Of a stretch of 64,000 nt of DNA, positions 8,535-17,913 are shown one piece after another (position 1 is the first letter of the stretch; the number at the start of each line of letters is the position of its first letter). Below the pieces are notes generated by a model. It did no database searches. It was not told the origin of the DNA and worked only from the letters and a program-made list of their open reading frames with translations. Made by a program: the position numbers and the translations under genes. Origin of the DNA: Nocardioides marmorisolisilvae. GTDB taxonomy: Bacteria; Actinomycetota; Actinomycetes; Propionibacteriales; Nocardioidaceae. The stretch is taken from NCBI RefSeq assembly GCF_031656915.1, contig NZ_CP134227.1, positions 1,550,001-1,614,000 of the forward strand. Direction: 5' to 3'.

Positions 8535-9536
8535 TCAGCCGGCGTGTCGGGGGCGGGTACGCCGCGCCGTGGCAGGCACCACGTCGCCGAAGCCTCGCAG
8601 CGGGCGGGCCGGCAGGCTGCGCACCTCGAAGTCCTGCCCGGACACCTCGGCGGCCGTTGCCTGGTCGATGATCACCCGGTTGCGTCGGGCCACGGTCGTC
8701 AGCCGTGCGGCCAGGTTGACCGACGGTCCGAACACGTCGCCCATGCGCAGCACTGCCGGACCGGTCGCCACGCCCACGCGTACGTCGGGCAGCCGCTTGT
8801 CGCCCCCGATCACGCCGATGATGTCCAGCCCGATGTCGATGCCGCCTGCCGGGCTCGCCGACACGAACAGCACGGAGTCACCGAGGCTCTTGATGATCCG
8901 ACCGCCGTGCTCCGCGATCACGTCGTGGGAGCGGGACTCGAAGACCGCCACGAGCTCCCCGATGCGATCCTCGTCGAGCTCGTTGGTGACCGCAGTGAAG
9001 TTGACCAGGTCGGCGAACCCGACGGTCACGGTCGCCATCGGGGTCTCCTCCTCGGGCTGCAACAGCTCGGCGCGGGCCACTGCCACCGCCAGGTGGCGTC
9101 GCCAGGCGTAGAGCAGCACCTCGTCGAATATCGGCGCCATCTGGCTGACCAGCTGGGTCGACGCGGCGAACCGGTCCTCCAACGAGCTTGCTTCGGAGGT
9201 CCGCTCCGCGGAGAGCACTGCGGTGAGGTTGTCGACCTCCCAGTCCGCCAGCCGCGACATGGTCGACCCGACCGCGCGCGCCATCGCGACGATCGTGTCC
9301 TCGTCCAGGCCCATCCCACGCACGGTCTCGATCGCCGTCAGCGCACGCACGTCCGGCTCGGTGAACGCGACAGCGTCGACCGCGTCGGGGAACCCCAGCG
9401 CGCGCCAGAGGCGCCGCGCCTGGGCGACGGTGACGCCGGATGCCTGCGCGACCTGCTCTGCGGTGAGCTCCGGCGCGCTGCCCAGGATGGTGCGCTCGAG
9501 CTCGGAGCGCAGAACGTCGTGGTCAGGTTCCGTCAT
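8535..9536 (-). CDS. Class III adenylate/guanylate cyclase domain protein
   Basis: A 333-residue soluble protein with an N-terminal helical regulatory region (residues ~1-165, resembling the autoinhibitory half of mycobacterial Rv1264-type cyclases) and a C-terminal CHD cyclase domain. Catalytic residues are visible: metal Asp in VGFADLVNFT, the Lys and second metal Asp in RIIKSLGDSVLF, and the transition-state Asn and Arg in GPSVNLAARL. The protein is therefore probably active, and cAMP is the likelier product. The start ATG at 9536 overlaps the PH-domain gene by 14 bp, so the two are co-translated. This gene breaks the PurK-PH order seen in mycobacteria. Confidence 0.88.
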   Translation of the reverse strand: MTEPDHDVLRSELERTILGSAPELTAEQVAQASGVTVAQARRLWRALGFPDAVDAVAFTEPDVRALTAIETVRGMGLDEDTIVAMARAVGSTMSRLADWEVDNLTAVLSAERTSEASSLEDRFAASTQLVSQMAPIFDEVLLYAWRRHLAVAVARAELLQPEEETPMATVTVGFADLVNFTAVTNELDEDRIGELVAVFESRSHDVIAEHGGRIIKSLGDSVLFVSASPAGGIDIGLDIIGVIGGDKRLPDVRVGVATGPAVLRMGDVFGPSVNLAARLTTVARRNRVIIDQATAAEVSGQDFEVRSLPARPLRGFGDVVPATARRTRPRHAG

Positions 9537-10014
9537 CGGTCTTCGCATGGTCGAAGAGCTGGTCGGCGATCTTCAGGTGCAGTTGCTCGACGTGGGGTAC
9601 GTCGGGCAGCGTGACCCGGCCGTGGGTGCTCGCGTCGGAGATCACCAGGGTGCCGCAGCCCAGCATCCGGTCGAGCAGCCCGCGCTCGTAGGAGACGTCG
9701 CTGATCCGGCTGAGCGGGATGTCGTGGCCCGTGCGGGTCAGCACCCCGGAGCGGGTCAGCAGCCGGCGATCGGTCACCGTGTACGTCGCGGTCAGCCAAC
9801 CCAGCGCCGGCCACACCGTGAAGGCGAGCAGCAGGAGGACGGCGACCACCCAGACCACGTCCTCGAGCAGGCCATGGGTGTGCACGGCCAGGAAGCCCGC
9901 GCCCACCAGGACGACGACCAGGACCGCGAGTGGCGCCAGGAGGGCCTTGGGGTGGGTGCGGGTGCTGAACACCACCTGCTCGCCCTCATTGAGCAGCCGC
10001 GGGGAGATCGCCAT
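9523..10014 (-). CDS. PH-domain (bPH2) membrane protein
   Basis: 163-residue protein with two transmembrane helices (about residues 27-80) followed by a bacterial PH-like domain (bPH2/DUF304) whose signature is visible as YTVTDRRLLTRSGVLTRTGHDIPLSRISDVSYERGLLDRMLGCGT split across strands. It sits between birA and purK like Rv3278c in M. tuberculosis, where the function is also unknown. I chose ATG 10014 because GGGG lies five bases before it; an ATG at 10026 would start inside the 14-bp repeat array. The 3' end overlaps the cyclase start, which suggests that the membrane protein and the cyclase work together. Confidence 0.85.
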   Translation of the reverse strand: MAISPRLLNEGEQVVFSTRTHPKALLAPLAVLVVVLVGAGFLAVHTHGLLEDVVWVVAVLLLLAFTVWPALGWLTATYTVTDRRLLTRSGVLTRTGHDIPLSRISDVSYERGLLDRMLGCGTLVISDASTHGRVTLPDVPHVEQLHLKIADQLFDHAKTDDGT

Positions 10015-10104
10015 GTCCCCGATCATGTCACCCGGATCGTGTCACCCCGATCATGTCACCGGAACCGGTCACCCGAGATCGTGGCGACCGGATCATCCGG
10101 CCGG
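10007..10104. repeat. 14-bp tandem repeat array between birA and the PH gene
   Basis: Three adjacent near-identical 14-bp units occupy 10021-10034 (GATCATGTCACCCG), 10035-10048 (GATCGTGTCACCCC) and 10049-10062 (GATCATGTCACCGG). Degenerate units continue in phase at 10063-10076, 10077-10090 (GATCGTGGCGACCG) and 10091-10104, and a further GATC-containing unit at 10006-10020 overlaps the PH start. The array fills the whole intergenic space and runs into the birA stop codon. On the coding strand it supplies the G-rich ribosome site of the PH gene. Confidence 0.8.
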
Positions 10105-10884
10105 TCGCACGTGCAGGACATCACCGGCACCCACCGGCACCCTCTCACCGTCGACGATGACCACCAGGCGACCGTCCACGTCCACGTCCACGGCGGTGCC
10201 GCGCAGCGCGCGTCCGCCGGGCAGCTGCACCTCGACCTCGCGGGTCAGGGTCGCGCACCGCTCGCGATAGGCGGCCACCAGCGCGACGGGGTCCACCCGC
10301 AGCGCGTCCACGTGCTCTGCGAGCGCGGCGAGCACCAGGCCGAGCAGCATGGTGCGGTCGACGCGCGCACCGGCCAGCGAGAGCGAGGTGGCAGTCGGCA
10401 CCGGGAGCTCGTCGGCATCCAGGTCGACGTTGATGCCGATGCCGATGACCGCTCGCGGCGGCTGCCCGGTCCGCTCGACCAGAATTCCCGCCAGCTTCCC
10501 CTCCGCTCCATCGGCCGCGCCCTCGACCAGCACGTCGTTGGGCCACTTGAGCACCGCATCCACGCCACACCGCCGTACGGCCTCGGCCACGGCGAGCCCG
10601 GCCGCCAGCGGAACCAGCGGCCAGCGCGCGTCCGGCAGTCCGGGGTCGACGACCGCGGAGAAGGTGAGCGCGGTGCCCGGCGGGGTCTGCCACGAGCGGT
10701 CGAGCCGACCCCGACCGGCGGTCTGGTGGTCGGCGACCACGACCGACCCGGGGGCGGGCTGCTGCACCGCGACGGCATTGGTCGACGGCGTGCTCGGCAG
10801 CAGCGTGACCACCCACTGCGACCCGGCCGCCTCCTGCAGCGCTGGCTGCCCGAGTGGTGACCGGGGGGCGGGAGTCGGTGACAT
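10093..10884 (-). CDS. birA: Biotin--[acetyl-CoA-carboxylase] ligase BirA
   Basis: Activates biotin to biotinyl-AMP and transfers it to the BCCP lysine; the only visible substrate here is the carboxylase alpha subunit at 16058. The 263 residues begin directly with the catalytic domain: PSTPSTNAVA, then the biotin loop TAGRGRLDRSW, KWPNDVLV with the catalytic Lys, and GIGINVDLD. A small C-terminal SH3-like domain follows. There is no N-terminal winged helix, so it is a monofunctional ligase and not a repressor. Divergent from accD with 41 bp between starts, a fixed arrangement in actinobacteria. Confidence 0.95.
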   Translation of the reverse strand: MSPTPAPRSPLGQPALQEAAGSQWVVTLLPSTPSTNAVAVQQPAPGSVVVADHQTAGRGRLDRSWQTPPGTALTFSAVVDPGLPDARWPLVPLAAGLAVAEAVRRCGVDAVLKWPNDVLVEGAADGAEGKLAGILVERTGQPPRAVIGIGINVDLDADELPVPTATSLSLAGARVDRTMLLGLVLAALAEHVDALRVDPVALVAAYRERCATLTREVEVQLPGGRALRGTAVDVDVDGRLVVIVDGERVPVGAGDVLHVRPAG

Positions 10885-10925
10885 GACGACTAGATTGGCC
10901 CAGAACTACGAGGAGGCCAACCAGC

Positions 10926-12554
10926 GTGAGCTCACAGCCGGGTCCAGTCGACGCCGACACCGACGTCCCCACCGACATCGACATCCACACCACGGCAGGC
11001 AAGCTCGCCGACCTCGACCGACGCATCGAGAAGGCGGTTCACGCCGGCTCGGCGAAGGCCGTGGAGAAGCAGCACGCCCGTGGCAAGAAGACCGCCCGCG
11101 AGCGGATCGAGCTGCTCTTCGACGAGGGTTCCTTCGTCGAGCTCGATGAGCTCGCCCGGCACCGGTCCACCTCATTCGGCCTGGAGAAGAACCGGCCGTA
11201 CGGCGACGGCGTGATCACCGGCTACGGCACCATCGACGGCCGTCAGGCCTGCGTGTTCTCGCAGGACTTCACCGTCTTCGGCGGCTCCCTGGGCCAGGTC
11301 TACGGCGAGAAGATCACCAAGGTGATGGACCTGGCGATGAGGACCGGCTGCCCGATCATCGGCATTAACGAGGGAGCCGGCGCCCGCATCCAGGAGGGCG
11401 TGGTCAGCCTCGGCTTGTACGGCGAGATCTTCAAGCGCAACGTGCACGCCTCCGGGGTCATCCCGCAGATCAGCCTGATCATGGGCTCCTGCGCCGGCGG
11501 CCACGTCTACTCCCCGGCGGTCACCGACTTCACGATCATGGTCGACGGAACCTCCAACATGTTCATCACCGGGCCCGACGTGATCAAGACCGTCACCGGC
11601 GAGGACGTCACGATGGAGGACCTGGGCGGCGCCCGGGCACACAACACCAAGTCGGGCAACGCCCACTACATGGGCGCCGACGAGGAGGACGCGATCGAAT
11701 ACGTCAAGGCGCTGTTGTCCTACCTGCCGCAGAACAACCTCGACGAGCCTCCGGCCTACGTCCCCGAGGGCTCGGCGGCCGACCGCCTCGAGATCACCGA
11801 CCTCGACCGCGAGCTGGACACCCTGGTCCCGGACTCCCCCAACCAGCCCTATGACATGAAGACCGTGATCACCTCGATCCTCGACGACGGCGAGTTCCTC
11901 GAGGTGATGCCGCTGTTCGCCGGCAACATCGTCGTCGGCTACGGCCGGGTCGAGGGCAAGCCCGTAGGCGTCGTGGCCAACCAGCCGATGCAGTTCGCGG
12001 GCACGCTGGACATCGACGCCTCCGAGAAGGCCGCGCGCTTCGTGCGCACCTGCGACGCCTTCAACATCCCGGTCCTGACCTTCGTCGACGTGCCCGGATT
12101 CCTGCCTGGCACCGATCAGGAGTGGAACGGCATCATCCGGCGCGGCGCGAAGCTGATCTTCGCCTATGCCGAGGCCACCGTTCCGCTGGTCACGATCATC
12201 ACCCGCAAGGCGTACGGCGGCGCCTATGACGTGATGGGCTCCAAGCACCTGGGCGCGGACATCAACCTTGCCTGGCCGAGCGCCCAGATCGCGGTGATGG
12301 GTGCCCAGGGCGCAGTGAACATCCTCTACCGCAAGGAGCTCGCGAAGGCCGACGATCCGGAGGCACGTCGCGCGGAGCTGATCCAGGACTACGAGGACAC
12401 CCTGGCCAACCCGTACGTCGCCGCCGAGCGCGGCTACGTCGACGCGGTGATCGCCCCCCACGAGACCCGAGTCGAGGTCGTCCGGGCACTGCGTCTGCTG
12501 GCCACGAAGCGCGAGACGCTGCCGGCGAAGAAGCACGGGAACATCCCGCTGTGA
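10926..12554 (+). CDS. accD: Acyl-CoA carboxylase beta subunit (propionyl-CoA carboxylase, AccD5-like)
   Basis: Carboxyltransferase subunit that moves CO2 from carboxybiotin to acetyl- or propionyl-CoA. The 542 residues form the two crotonase-like halves: N-half with the oxyanion Gly-rich loop in [14 protein letters not shown] and [14 protein letters not shown]-half with [20 protein letters not shown] and [11 protein letters not shown]. Starts with GTG at 10926, nine bases after AGGAGG. The epsilon-subunit gene overlaps the stop by 4 bp and birA is divergent upstream, as at the accD5-accE5 locus. Together with AccA it would supply methylmalonyl-CoA for the mutase at 53532-57487. Confidence 0.95.
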   Translation: MSSQPGPVDADTDVPTDIDIHTTAGKLADLDRRIEKAVHAGSAKAVEKQHARGKKTARERIELLFDEGSFVELDELARHRSTSFGLEKNRPYGDGVITGYGTIDGRQACVFSQDFTVFGGSLGQVYGEKITKVMDLAMRTGCPIIGINEGAGARIQEGVVSLGLYGEIFKRNVHASGVIPQISLIMGSCAGGHVYSPAVTDFTIMVDGTSNMFITGPDVIKTVTGEDVTMEDLGGARAHNTKSGNAHYMGADEEDAIEYVKALLSYLPQNNLDEPPAYVPEGSAADRLEITDLDRELDTLVPDSPNQPYDMKTVITSILDDGEFLEVMPLFAGNIVVGYGRVEGKPVGVVANQPMQFAGTLDIDASEKAARFVRTCDAFNIPVLTFVDVPGFLPGTDQEWNGIIRRGAKLIFAYAEATVPLVTIITRKAYGGAYDVMGSKHLGADINLAWPSAQIAVMGAQGAVNILYRKELAKADDPEARRAELIQDYEDTLANPYVAAERGYVDAVIAPHETRVEVVRALRLLATKRETLPAKKHGNIPL

Positions 12555-12781
12555 GCGAGGTGGACGGCGTCCCGGCCGAGCAGCCGCCGCTGCTGAGGGT
12601 GCTCACCCCGGGCACCACGGCCGAGGAGGTGGCCGCGCTCGTCGCGGTGCTCTCGGCGATGGGATCGGACGCACCCGAGCCGCCGCGCCGGACCAGCGCG
12701 TGGTCGGACCCCCGACGCAGGCTCACCCCGTCGTACCCGCACGGACCGGGCGGCTGGCACGCGAGCGGGCTCCCGCGCTGA
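12551..12781 (+). CDS. accE: Acyl-CoA carboxylase epsilon subunit
   Basis: A 76-residue protein of the actinobacterium-specific epsilon subunit family, which stabilises the alpha-beta carboxylase complex. The N-terminal half carries the family pattern [20 protein letters not shown] followed by a short helix; the C-terminus has the Ser-Ala-Trp segment ([12 protein letters not shown]) and a final Trp-His motif seen in AccE5. The GTG start overlaps the accD stop (GTGA), so the subunits are made in a coupled way. The identification rests on position as much as sequence because the family is short and variable. Confidence 0.88.
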   Translation: MSEVDGVPAEQPPLLRVLTPGTTAEEVAALVAVLSAMGSDAPEPPRRTSAWSDPRRRLTPSYPHGPGGWHASGLPR

Positions 12782-12785
12782 TCGG

Positions 12786-13595
12786 GTGATCCGGCTCGTC
12801 GCGACTGATCTGGACGGCACCCTGCTGCGTTCCGACCTCACCGTCAGCCGACGGACGAGGGCGGCACTGGACCGGGTGCGTGCGGCCGGCGTACCCGTGG
12901 TGCCGGTGACGGCCCGCCAGCCGATCGGGCTGGCCCCGATCGCTGCGGAGGCGGGCTTCGAGGGATGGGCGCTGTGCGGCAACGGCGCGCACGGCCTGCA
13001 CCTGTCCACCGGCGAGACCCTCTTCGAGGCGCACCTCGACGTGGCGGTCCAGCAGGCTCTGGCCGAGGCACTGAGCTCCGCCGTCCCGGACCTGCTCTTC
13101 GTGAGCGTCCGCGAGCGCGGTGACGTGTTCGTCGCCCAGCACGGCTACGCGGCGATGGCCTCGTTCAGCGACCACAAGCGCGATCCGGCCACCATGGCTG
13201 AGCACTCCCTCGCGGACGTCCTCGCCGAGCCGAGCCTCAAGCTCGTCGTCCGCCATGCCAGTCTGCCCAACGACGAGCTGGTCGCGACGATCCGCGGCCT
13301 GGGGCTGGCCGGCTTCGAGGTGACGCACTCCGGTGCTCCATTCGTGGAGGTGCTCGCCCAGGGCGTCACCAAGGCCTGGGGCCTGGACCGACTGTGCCGC
13401 CATCTCGGCGTGGACCGCGCAGAGGTGCTGGCCTTCGGCGATGCACCGAACGACGCGGAGATGCTGGCCTGGGCGGGCCGCGGAGTCGCGGTCGCGAACG
13501 CCGCGCCCGAGACGCTCGCCGCCGCGGGCGAGACCACCCTGAGCAACGAGGAGGACGGCGTCGCCGCCGTGCTGGAGGCCCTGCTACCGGACTGA
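12786..13595 (+). CDS. Cof-type HAD-superfamily hydrolase
   Basis: Cytosolic phosphatase of the HAD IIB (Cof/YbiV) class, 269 residues. Motif I is ATDLDGTLL with the nucleophile Asp, motif II is PVTAR, motif III includes the Lys of VTKAWGL, and motif IV is FGDAPNDAEML. The insert between motifs II and III is the C2-type cap. Such enzymes act on sugar phosphates, FMN or similar, and the exact substrate is not readable. GTG start at 12786 only 4 bp after accE, so it is probably in the same transcript. Confidence 0.9.
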   Translation: MIRLVATDLDGTLLRSDLTVSRRTRAALDRVRAAGVPVVPVTARQPIGLAPIAAEAGFEGWALCGNGAHGLHLSTGETLFEAHLDVAVQQALAEALSSAVPDLLFVSVRERGDVFVAQHGYAAMASFSDHKRDPATMAEHSLADVLAEPSLKLVVRHASLPNDELVATIRGLGLAGFEVTHSGAPFVEVLAQGVTKAWGLDRLCRHLGVDRAEVLAFGDAPNDAEMLAWAGRGVAVANAAPETLAAAGETTLSNEEDGVAAVLEALLPD

Positions 13596-13653
13596 GCCAC
13601 GACACCGACCCCGCACGACCCGGCCGCGGCGCCGGGCGCACTAGGGTCAGAGG

Positions 13654-14256
13654 GTGTCGCAGCCGCTGCCCCGCCTCGTCCTGGCGTCCCAGTCCCCCGC
13701 CCGCCTGAAGACCCTGCAGCAGGCCGGGCTGCGCCCGCATGTGGTGGTCAGCGGCGTCGACGAGTCACGGGTCGAGGAGGACGACCCGAGCGCGCTCGTG
13801 CTGCGGTTGGCCCAGCTCAAGGCGGTGGCCGTCGCGGCCCACGAGCCGCGAGCCCTGGTGGTCGGGTGTGACTCGGTGCTGGAGTTCGAGGGCGCGACGT
13901 ACGGCAAGCCGACCGATGCCGCGGACGTGATCGACCGCTGGCAGCGAATGCGCGGCAAGGTCGGTGTGCTGCACACCGGCCACTGCGTGATCGACACCCA
14001 CCGCGAGGTCTGGCTGGCCAGGGCGGCCGCCACCCAGGTCCGGTTCGCCCAGGTCTCCGACGACGAGATCCGCGCCTACGTGGCGACCGGCGAGCCGTTG
14101 CGCGTCGCTGGGGCGTTCACCCTGGACGGGCGCGGCTCGGCATTCGTCTCGGGGATCACCGGCGACCCCCACAACGTGGTCGGACTCAGCGTCCCGCTGC
14201 TGCGGCTGATGTTCGAGGAGCTGGGCTTCGTCTGGACCGACTTCTGGGGCCACTGA
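13654..14256 (+). CDS. maf: Maf-family nucleoside triphosphate pyrophosphatase
   Basis: Hydrolyses non-canonical or regulatory NTPs to the monophosphate; Maf proteins are linked to septum control and nucleotide housecleaning. The 200-residue product shows VLASQSPARLKTLQQAGL (the Ser-x-Ser-x-Arg phosphate loop), GCDSVLEFEG with the metal Asp, and GKPTDAADV. The C-terminal ITGDPHNVVGLSVPLL is characteristic. GTG start 58 bp past the HAD gene. Maf also follows accE5 in mycobacteria (Rv3282), which supports orthology. Converges with the acyl-CoA dehydrogenase at 14282. Confidence 0.94.
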   Translation: MSQPLPRLVLASQSPARLKTLQQAGLRPHVVVSGVDESRVEEDDPSALVLRLAQLKAVAVAAHEPRALVVGCDSVLEFEGATYGKPTDAADVIDRWQRMRGKVGVLHTGHCVIDTHREVWLARAAATQVRFAQVSDDEIRAYVATGEPLRVAGAFTLDGRGSAFVSGITGDPHNVVGLSVPLLRLMFEELGFVWTDFWGH

Positions 14257-14281
14257 GCAACGCGAGCGGCCCGCCGGACAG

Positions 14282-15487
14282 CTACTCGACCGGAAGGCCC
14301 AGGCCCCGCGCGATGAGCATCCGCTGCACCTCCGAGGTGCCCTCGCCGATCTCGAGCACCTTGGCATCGCGGTAGAACCGTGCGACCGGATACTCCTCCA
14401 TGAAGCCATAGCCGCCGAACACCTGGGTCGCGATCCGGGTCGCGGTCACGGCGGCCTCGGTGGCGTGCAGCTTGGCGATCGCGGCAGCGTGCTTGAACGC
14501 AGCGGGCGCCGGTCCCCCGGGCCGGCCCATCGCGTCCTTCATCGCGGCCGCCTTGTAGGTGAGCAAGCGCGAGGTCTGCAGCATCACCTCGAGGTCGGCG
14601 ATCTGGAACGCGACGCCCTGCTTGCGACCGATCGGCCCGCCGAAGGTCTGCCGCTCACCGGCGTACTGGACGCTCATGTCCAGGCACGCCTGGATGCTGC
14701 CGACCGCCAGCGCGGCGATCGCGACTCGACCGTCGTCGAGCGTGGCCAGGAACTGTGCGAAGCCGCGGCCCCGCTCGCCGAGGAGGTTGGCCTCGGGCAC
14801 CCGGCAGTCGGTGAAGGTGAGGGGATGGGTGTCGCTGGCGTGCCAGCCGAGCTTGTCGTAGGCCTTCTCGGCGGTGAAGCCGGGCGTGCCTGCGGGGACC
14901 ATGATCGTCGAGATCTCCGGCCTCTCCGGCCCTGAGCCGGTCGCCGGGCGTACGCCGGTGCGGGCCGTCACGGTCACCAGCGAGGTGATCTCGGAGCCGG
15001 AGTTGGTGATGAACTGCTTGCTCCCGTTGATCACCCATTCCCCGTCAACGAGCTCCGCCTTGGTCCGCGTCGCTCCCGCGTCCGAGCCAGCTCCGGGCTC
15101 GGTCAGTCCGAACCCGGCCAGGCGCCGCCCTGCAACGAGGTCGGGGAGCCAGGTCTGCTTCTGCTCCTCCGTGCCGAAGGTGAGCACCGGGTTGATGCCC
15201 AGGCCCACGCCGGCCTCCAGCGTGATGCCCATCGACTGGTCGACGCGGCCGAGCTCCTCGATCGCCAGGCACAGCGAGGTGAAGGCACCGTCGTGGGTGC
15301 CGGCCCCGCCGTACTCCTCCGGCGCGGTGAGGCCGAAGAGCCCCAGGTCGCCCATCTTGTGCACGACGTCGACCGGGAAGACGTGCTCCCTGTCCCACTG
15401 CGCCGCGTGCGGGGCGATCTCCTTGTCCGCGAAGTCGCGGACGATACGACGGAACTGCTCGTGCTCGGGGGATAGGTCGAAGCTCAT
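14282..15487 (-). CDS. Acyl-CoA dehydrogenase (isovaleryl/FadE19-like)
   Basis: Second acyl-CoA dehydrogenase of the window, 401 residues from ATG 15487 (MSFDLSPEHEQFRRIVRDF). Features: LAGFGLTEPGAGSDAGATRTK for the FAD/substrate domain, ITNSGSE, and C-terminal IGEGTSEVQRMLIARGLGLPVE. It is clearly distinct from the 1880 gene and closer to short branched-chain dehydrogenases in leucine catabolism; this assignment is by resemblance only. No ribosome site is visible before the ATG, which is consistent with a leaderless transcript. A near-palindromic site lies 14 bp upstream. Transcribed away from the DUF2269-like gene. Confidence 0.9.
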   Translation of the reverse strand: MSFDLSPEHEQFRRIVRDFADKEIAPHAAQWDREHVFPVDVVHKMGDLGLFGLTAPEEYGGAGTHDGAFTSLCLAIEELGRVDQSMGITLEAGVGLGINPVLTFGTEEQKQTWLPDLVAGRRLAGFGLTEPGAGSDAGATRTKAELVDGEWVINGSKQFITNSGSEITSLVTVTARTGVRPATGSGPERPEISTIMVPAGTPGFTAEKAYDKLGWHASDTHPLTFTDCRVPEANLLGERGRGFAQFLATLDDGRVAIAALAVGSIQACLDMSVQYAGERQTFGGPIGRKQGVAFQIADLEVMLQTSRLLTYKAAAMKDAMGRPGGPAPAAFKHAAAIAKLHATEAAVTATRIATQVFGGYGFMEEYPVARFYRDAKVLEIGEGTSEVQRMLIARGLGLPVE

Positions 15488-15500
15488 GGCAGCCATGGTA

Positions 15501-15516
15501 GTTAGCGATTGTTAAC
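15501..15516. promoter_or_regulatory. Candidate operator palindrome upstream of acyl-CoA dehydrogenase
   Basis: GTTAGCGATTGTTAAC matches its own reverse complement at 12 of 16 positions and lies in the 46-bp divergent gap, 14 bp before the dehydrogenase start. Its size and symmetry fit TetR- or MerR-family repressors that control fatty or branched acid catabolism. No such regulator is encoded in the window. Confidence 0.35.
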
Positions 15517-15533
15517 CACGCTAGCCTGCGCGC

Positions 15534-15986
15534 ATGTTCAAGATCATGCTGGCTCTGCACCTGCTCACCGCGATCTTCGCGATCGGGCCGCTGGTGGGCG
15601 CCGTGACCACCGCCTCCCGCGGGCTGCGCAGCGGCGACGCCACCGCCACCGCCACCTCCGCGCGGACCTTGACGATCTACTCCTACGCCTCGGTCATCGT
15701 GGTCATCTTCGGCTTCGGGCTGATGTCGGCCAAGGCGCCGTGGGACAAGTCGAAGACCGTCGCGGACTTCGGTGACACCTGGATCTGGCTGTCCCTGCTG
15801 CTGTGGCTGGTCGCCATGGCGCTGGTGCTCGCCGTGGTCGTCCCGGCACTGAAGAAGGCCGGGGTCGCGATCGGCGGCAGCCAGCCCGTCAACGCCCTGG
15901 TGGGCCGGGTCGCCGGGGCCGGCGGAGTGGTCGGCCTGCTGTTCGCGGCCATCGTGTTCTTGATGGTCTACCAGCCTGGGAGCTGA
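15534..15986 (+). CDS. Small four-helix membrane protein (DUF2269-like)
   Basis: 150-residue integral membrane protein with four hydrophobic segments (about residues 1-24, 45-70, 82-106, 124-146). A His in the first helix ([13 protein letters not shown]) and the helix spacing resemble the DUF2269 family, whose function is unknown. Gap to the divergent dehydrogenase is 46 bp and to the downstream carboxylase gene 71 bp. I would not assign a role. Confidence 0.7.
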   Translation: MFKIMLALHLLTAIFAIGPLVGAVTTASRGLRSGDATATATSARTLTIYSYASVIVVIFGFGLMSAKAPWDKSKTVADFGDTWIWLSLLLWLVAMALVLAVVVPALKKAGVAIGGSQPVNALVGRVAGAGGVVGLLFAAIVFLMVYQPGS

Positions 15987-16057
15987 GACCCGACGAACGC
16001 CGGAGCCGGCACGCCCATAGACTCCGGTTGACTTCCCGCATTGCAGAAGGAGCGAGC

Positions 16058-17854
16058 GTGCCCGACATCAAGCCGCTGCAGAAGGTTCTCGTCGCGAACC
16101 GTGGCGAGATCGCCGTCCGAGTGGTTCGCGCCTGCAAGGACGCGGGCATCGCATCGGTCGCGGTGTACGCCGACCCCGACCGTGATGCCCTGTTCGTCCG
16201 GCTCGCCGACGAGGCACACTCCCTCGGTGGCGCGACACCCGCAGAGTCCTATCTCGACATCGAGAAGATCGTCGCGGTGGCGAAGAAGTCGGGTGCCGAC
16301 TCGGTGCACCCCGGCTACGGCTTCCTCGCCGAGAACGCCGACTTCGCCCAGGCGGTCCTTGACGCCGGGCTGGTCTGGATCGGCCCACCGCCGGCCGCCA
16401 TCGAGGCGCTCGGCGACAAGGCCAGGGCCAAGCACATCGCCCAGAAGGCCAACGCCCCGCTGGCTCCGGGCACCAAGGATCCCGTCAAGGACGCCGACGA
16501 GATCGTCGCATTCGCGAAGGCCAACGGCCTGCCGGTGGCGATCAAGGCGGTCTTCGGCGGCGGCGGCCGTGGGCTCAAGGTCGCTCGCACCCTCGAAGAG
16601 ATCCCCGAGCAGTTCGAGTCGGCGGTCCGTGAGGCGGTCGCGGCATTCGGTCGCGGCGAGTGCCTGGTGGAGAAGTTCCTCGACCGGCCGCGGCATGTCG
16701 AGACCCAGTGCCTTGCGGACCAGCACGGCAACGTCGTGGTGGTCTCCACCCGGGACTGCTCGCTGCAGCGCCGACACCAGAAGCTCGTCGAGGAGGCCCC
16801 TGCGCCGTTCCTCTCCGAGGATCAGCTGGCCCGCCTCTACGAGTCGTCCAAGGCGATCCTGAAGGAGGCCGGGTACGTCGGCGCCGGCACCTGCGAGTTC
16901 CTCGTCGCCGCCGACGGCACGATCTCCTTCCTCGAGGTCAACACCCGCCTGCAGGTCGAGCACTGCGTCTCCGAGGAGGTCACCGGCATCGACCTGGTCC
17001 GGGAGATGTTCCGGGTCGCCGCTGGGGAGGAACTCGGCTACGACGACCCGGAGATCCGCGGCCACTCCATCGAGTTCCGGATCAACGCCGAGGACGGCGG
17101 CCGCAACTTCATGCCCGCGCCCGGAACCCTGAGCAGGTGGCAGCCGCCGAGCGGCCCGGGGGTGCGCCTCGACGGCGGCTATGTCGAGGGCGAGACCATT
17201 CCCGGTTCGTTCGACTCCCTGATCGCGAAGCTGATCGTGAGCGGCCGGGACCGCACCCAGGCCCTCGAGCGGTCCCGTCGCGCACTGGCGGAGTTCGTGG
17301 TCGACGGCATGCCGACGGTGATCCCCTTCCACCGGACGGTCGTCGAGGACCCGGCGTACGTCGGCGCCTCGAACCCGAGCGGTGTCGGCGCCTTCGGCGT
17401 CTACACCACCTGGATCGAGACCGACTTCGACAACCAGATCGAGCCTTACTCCGGCGCGACGGCGGAGGCCCCGGAGGCCGCCGAGCGGCAGCACGTCACG
17501 GTCGAGGTCGGCGGCAAGCGGCTCGAGGTCGTCCTCCCTGCGGGCCTCGGCGGGCTCGGCGGAGCCTCGACCGGGCCCGGGGCGAAGAGGCCGAAGCGGT
17601 CCGCTGCCAGGAAGGCGGGTGCCGCCGTGTCCGGCGACGCGGTCGCGAGCCCGATGCAGGGCACGATCGTCAAGGTGGCCGTCGAGGACGGCGCGACGGT
17701 CGCCGAGGGCGACGTCATCGTCGTGCTCGAGGCGATGAAGATGGAGCAGCCCCTCAAGGCCCACAAGGCGGGCACGGTCACGGGTCTGTCGGCGGAGGTC
17801 GGCGCCACGGTCACCAATGGCGAGGTCGTCTGCGAGATCAAGGACGCCGGCTGA
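16058..17854 (+). CDS. accA: Acyl-CoA carboxylase alpha subunit (biotin carboxylase + BCCP)
   Basis: 598-residue biotin-dependent carboxylase alpha chain (AccA3-like). Biotin carboxylase: [20 protein letters not shown] at the start, [13 protein letters not shown] loop, [10 protein letters not shown] catalytic segment, to about residue 450. A variable linker follows, then a biotinyl domain with [12 protein letters not shown] whose acceptor Lys is about residue 561. Start GTG 16058 is preceded by AGAAGGAGCG at good spacing; a longer open frame back to 15803 overlaps the preceding gene in another frame. Partner of AccD/AccE at 10926-12781, although encoded 3.5 kb away, and substrate of BirA. Confidence 0.95.
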   Translation: MPDIKPLQKVLVANRGEIAVRVVRACKDAGIASVAVYADPDRDALFVRLADEAHSLGGATPAESYLDIEKIVAVAKKSGADSVHPGYGFLAENADFAQAVLDAGLVWIGPPPAAIEALGDKARAKHIAQKANAPLAPGTKDPVKDADEIVAFAKANGLPVAIKAVFGGGGRGLKVARTLEEIPEQFESAVREAVAAFGRGECLVEKFLDRPRHVETQCLADQHGNVVVVSTRDCSLQRRHQKLVEEAPAPFLSEDQLARLYESSKAILKEAGYVGAGTCEFLVAADGTISFLEVNTRLQVEHCVSEEVTGIDLVREMFRVAAGEELGYDDPEIRGHSIEFRINAEDGGRNFMPAPGTLSRWQPPSGPGVRLDGGYVEGETIPGSFDSLIAKLIVSGRDRTQALERSRRALAEFVVDGMPTVIPFHRTVVEDPAYVGASNPSGVGAFGVYTTWIETDFDNQIEPYSGATAEAPEAAERQHVTVEVGGKRLEVVLPAGLGGLGGASTGPGAKRPKRSAARKAGAAVSGDAVASPMQGTIVKVAVEDGATVAEGDVIVVLEAMKMEQPLKAHKAGTVTGLSAEVGATVTNGEVVCEIKDAG

Positions 17855-17913
17855 GGCCTGCGCCCGTCCGCACGACCCGAACGGCGTCACGACGCGCACC
17901 CGTTCTACACTTC

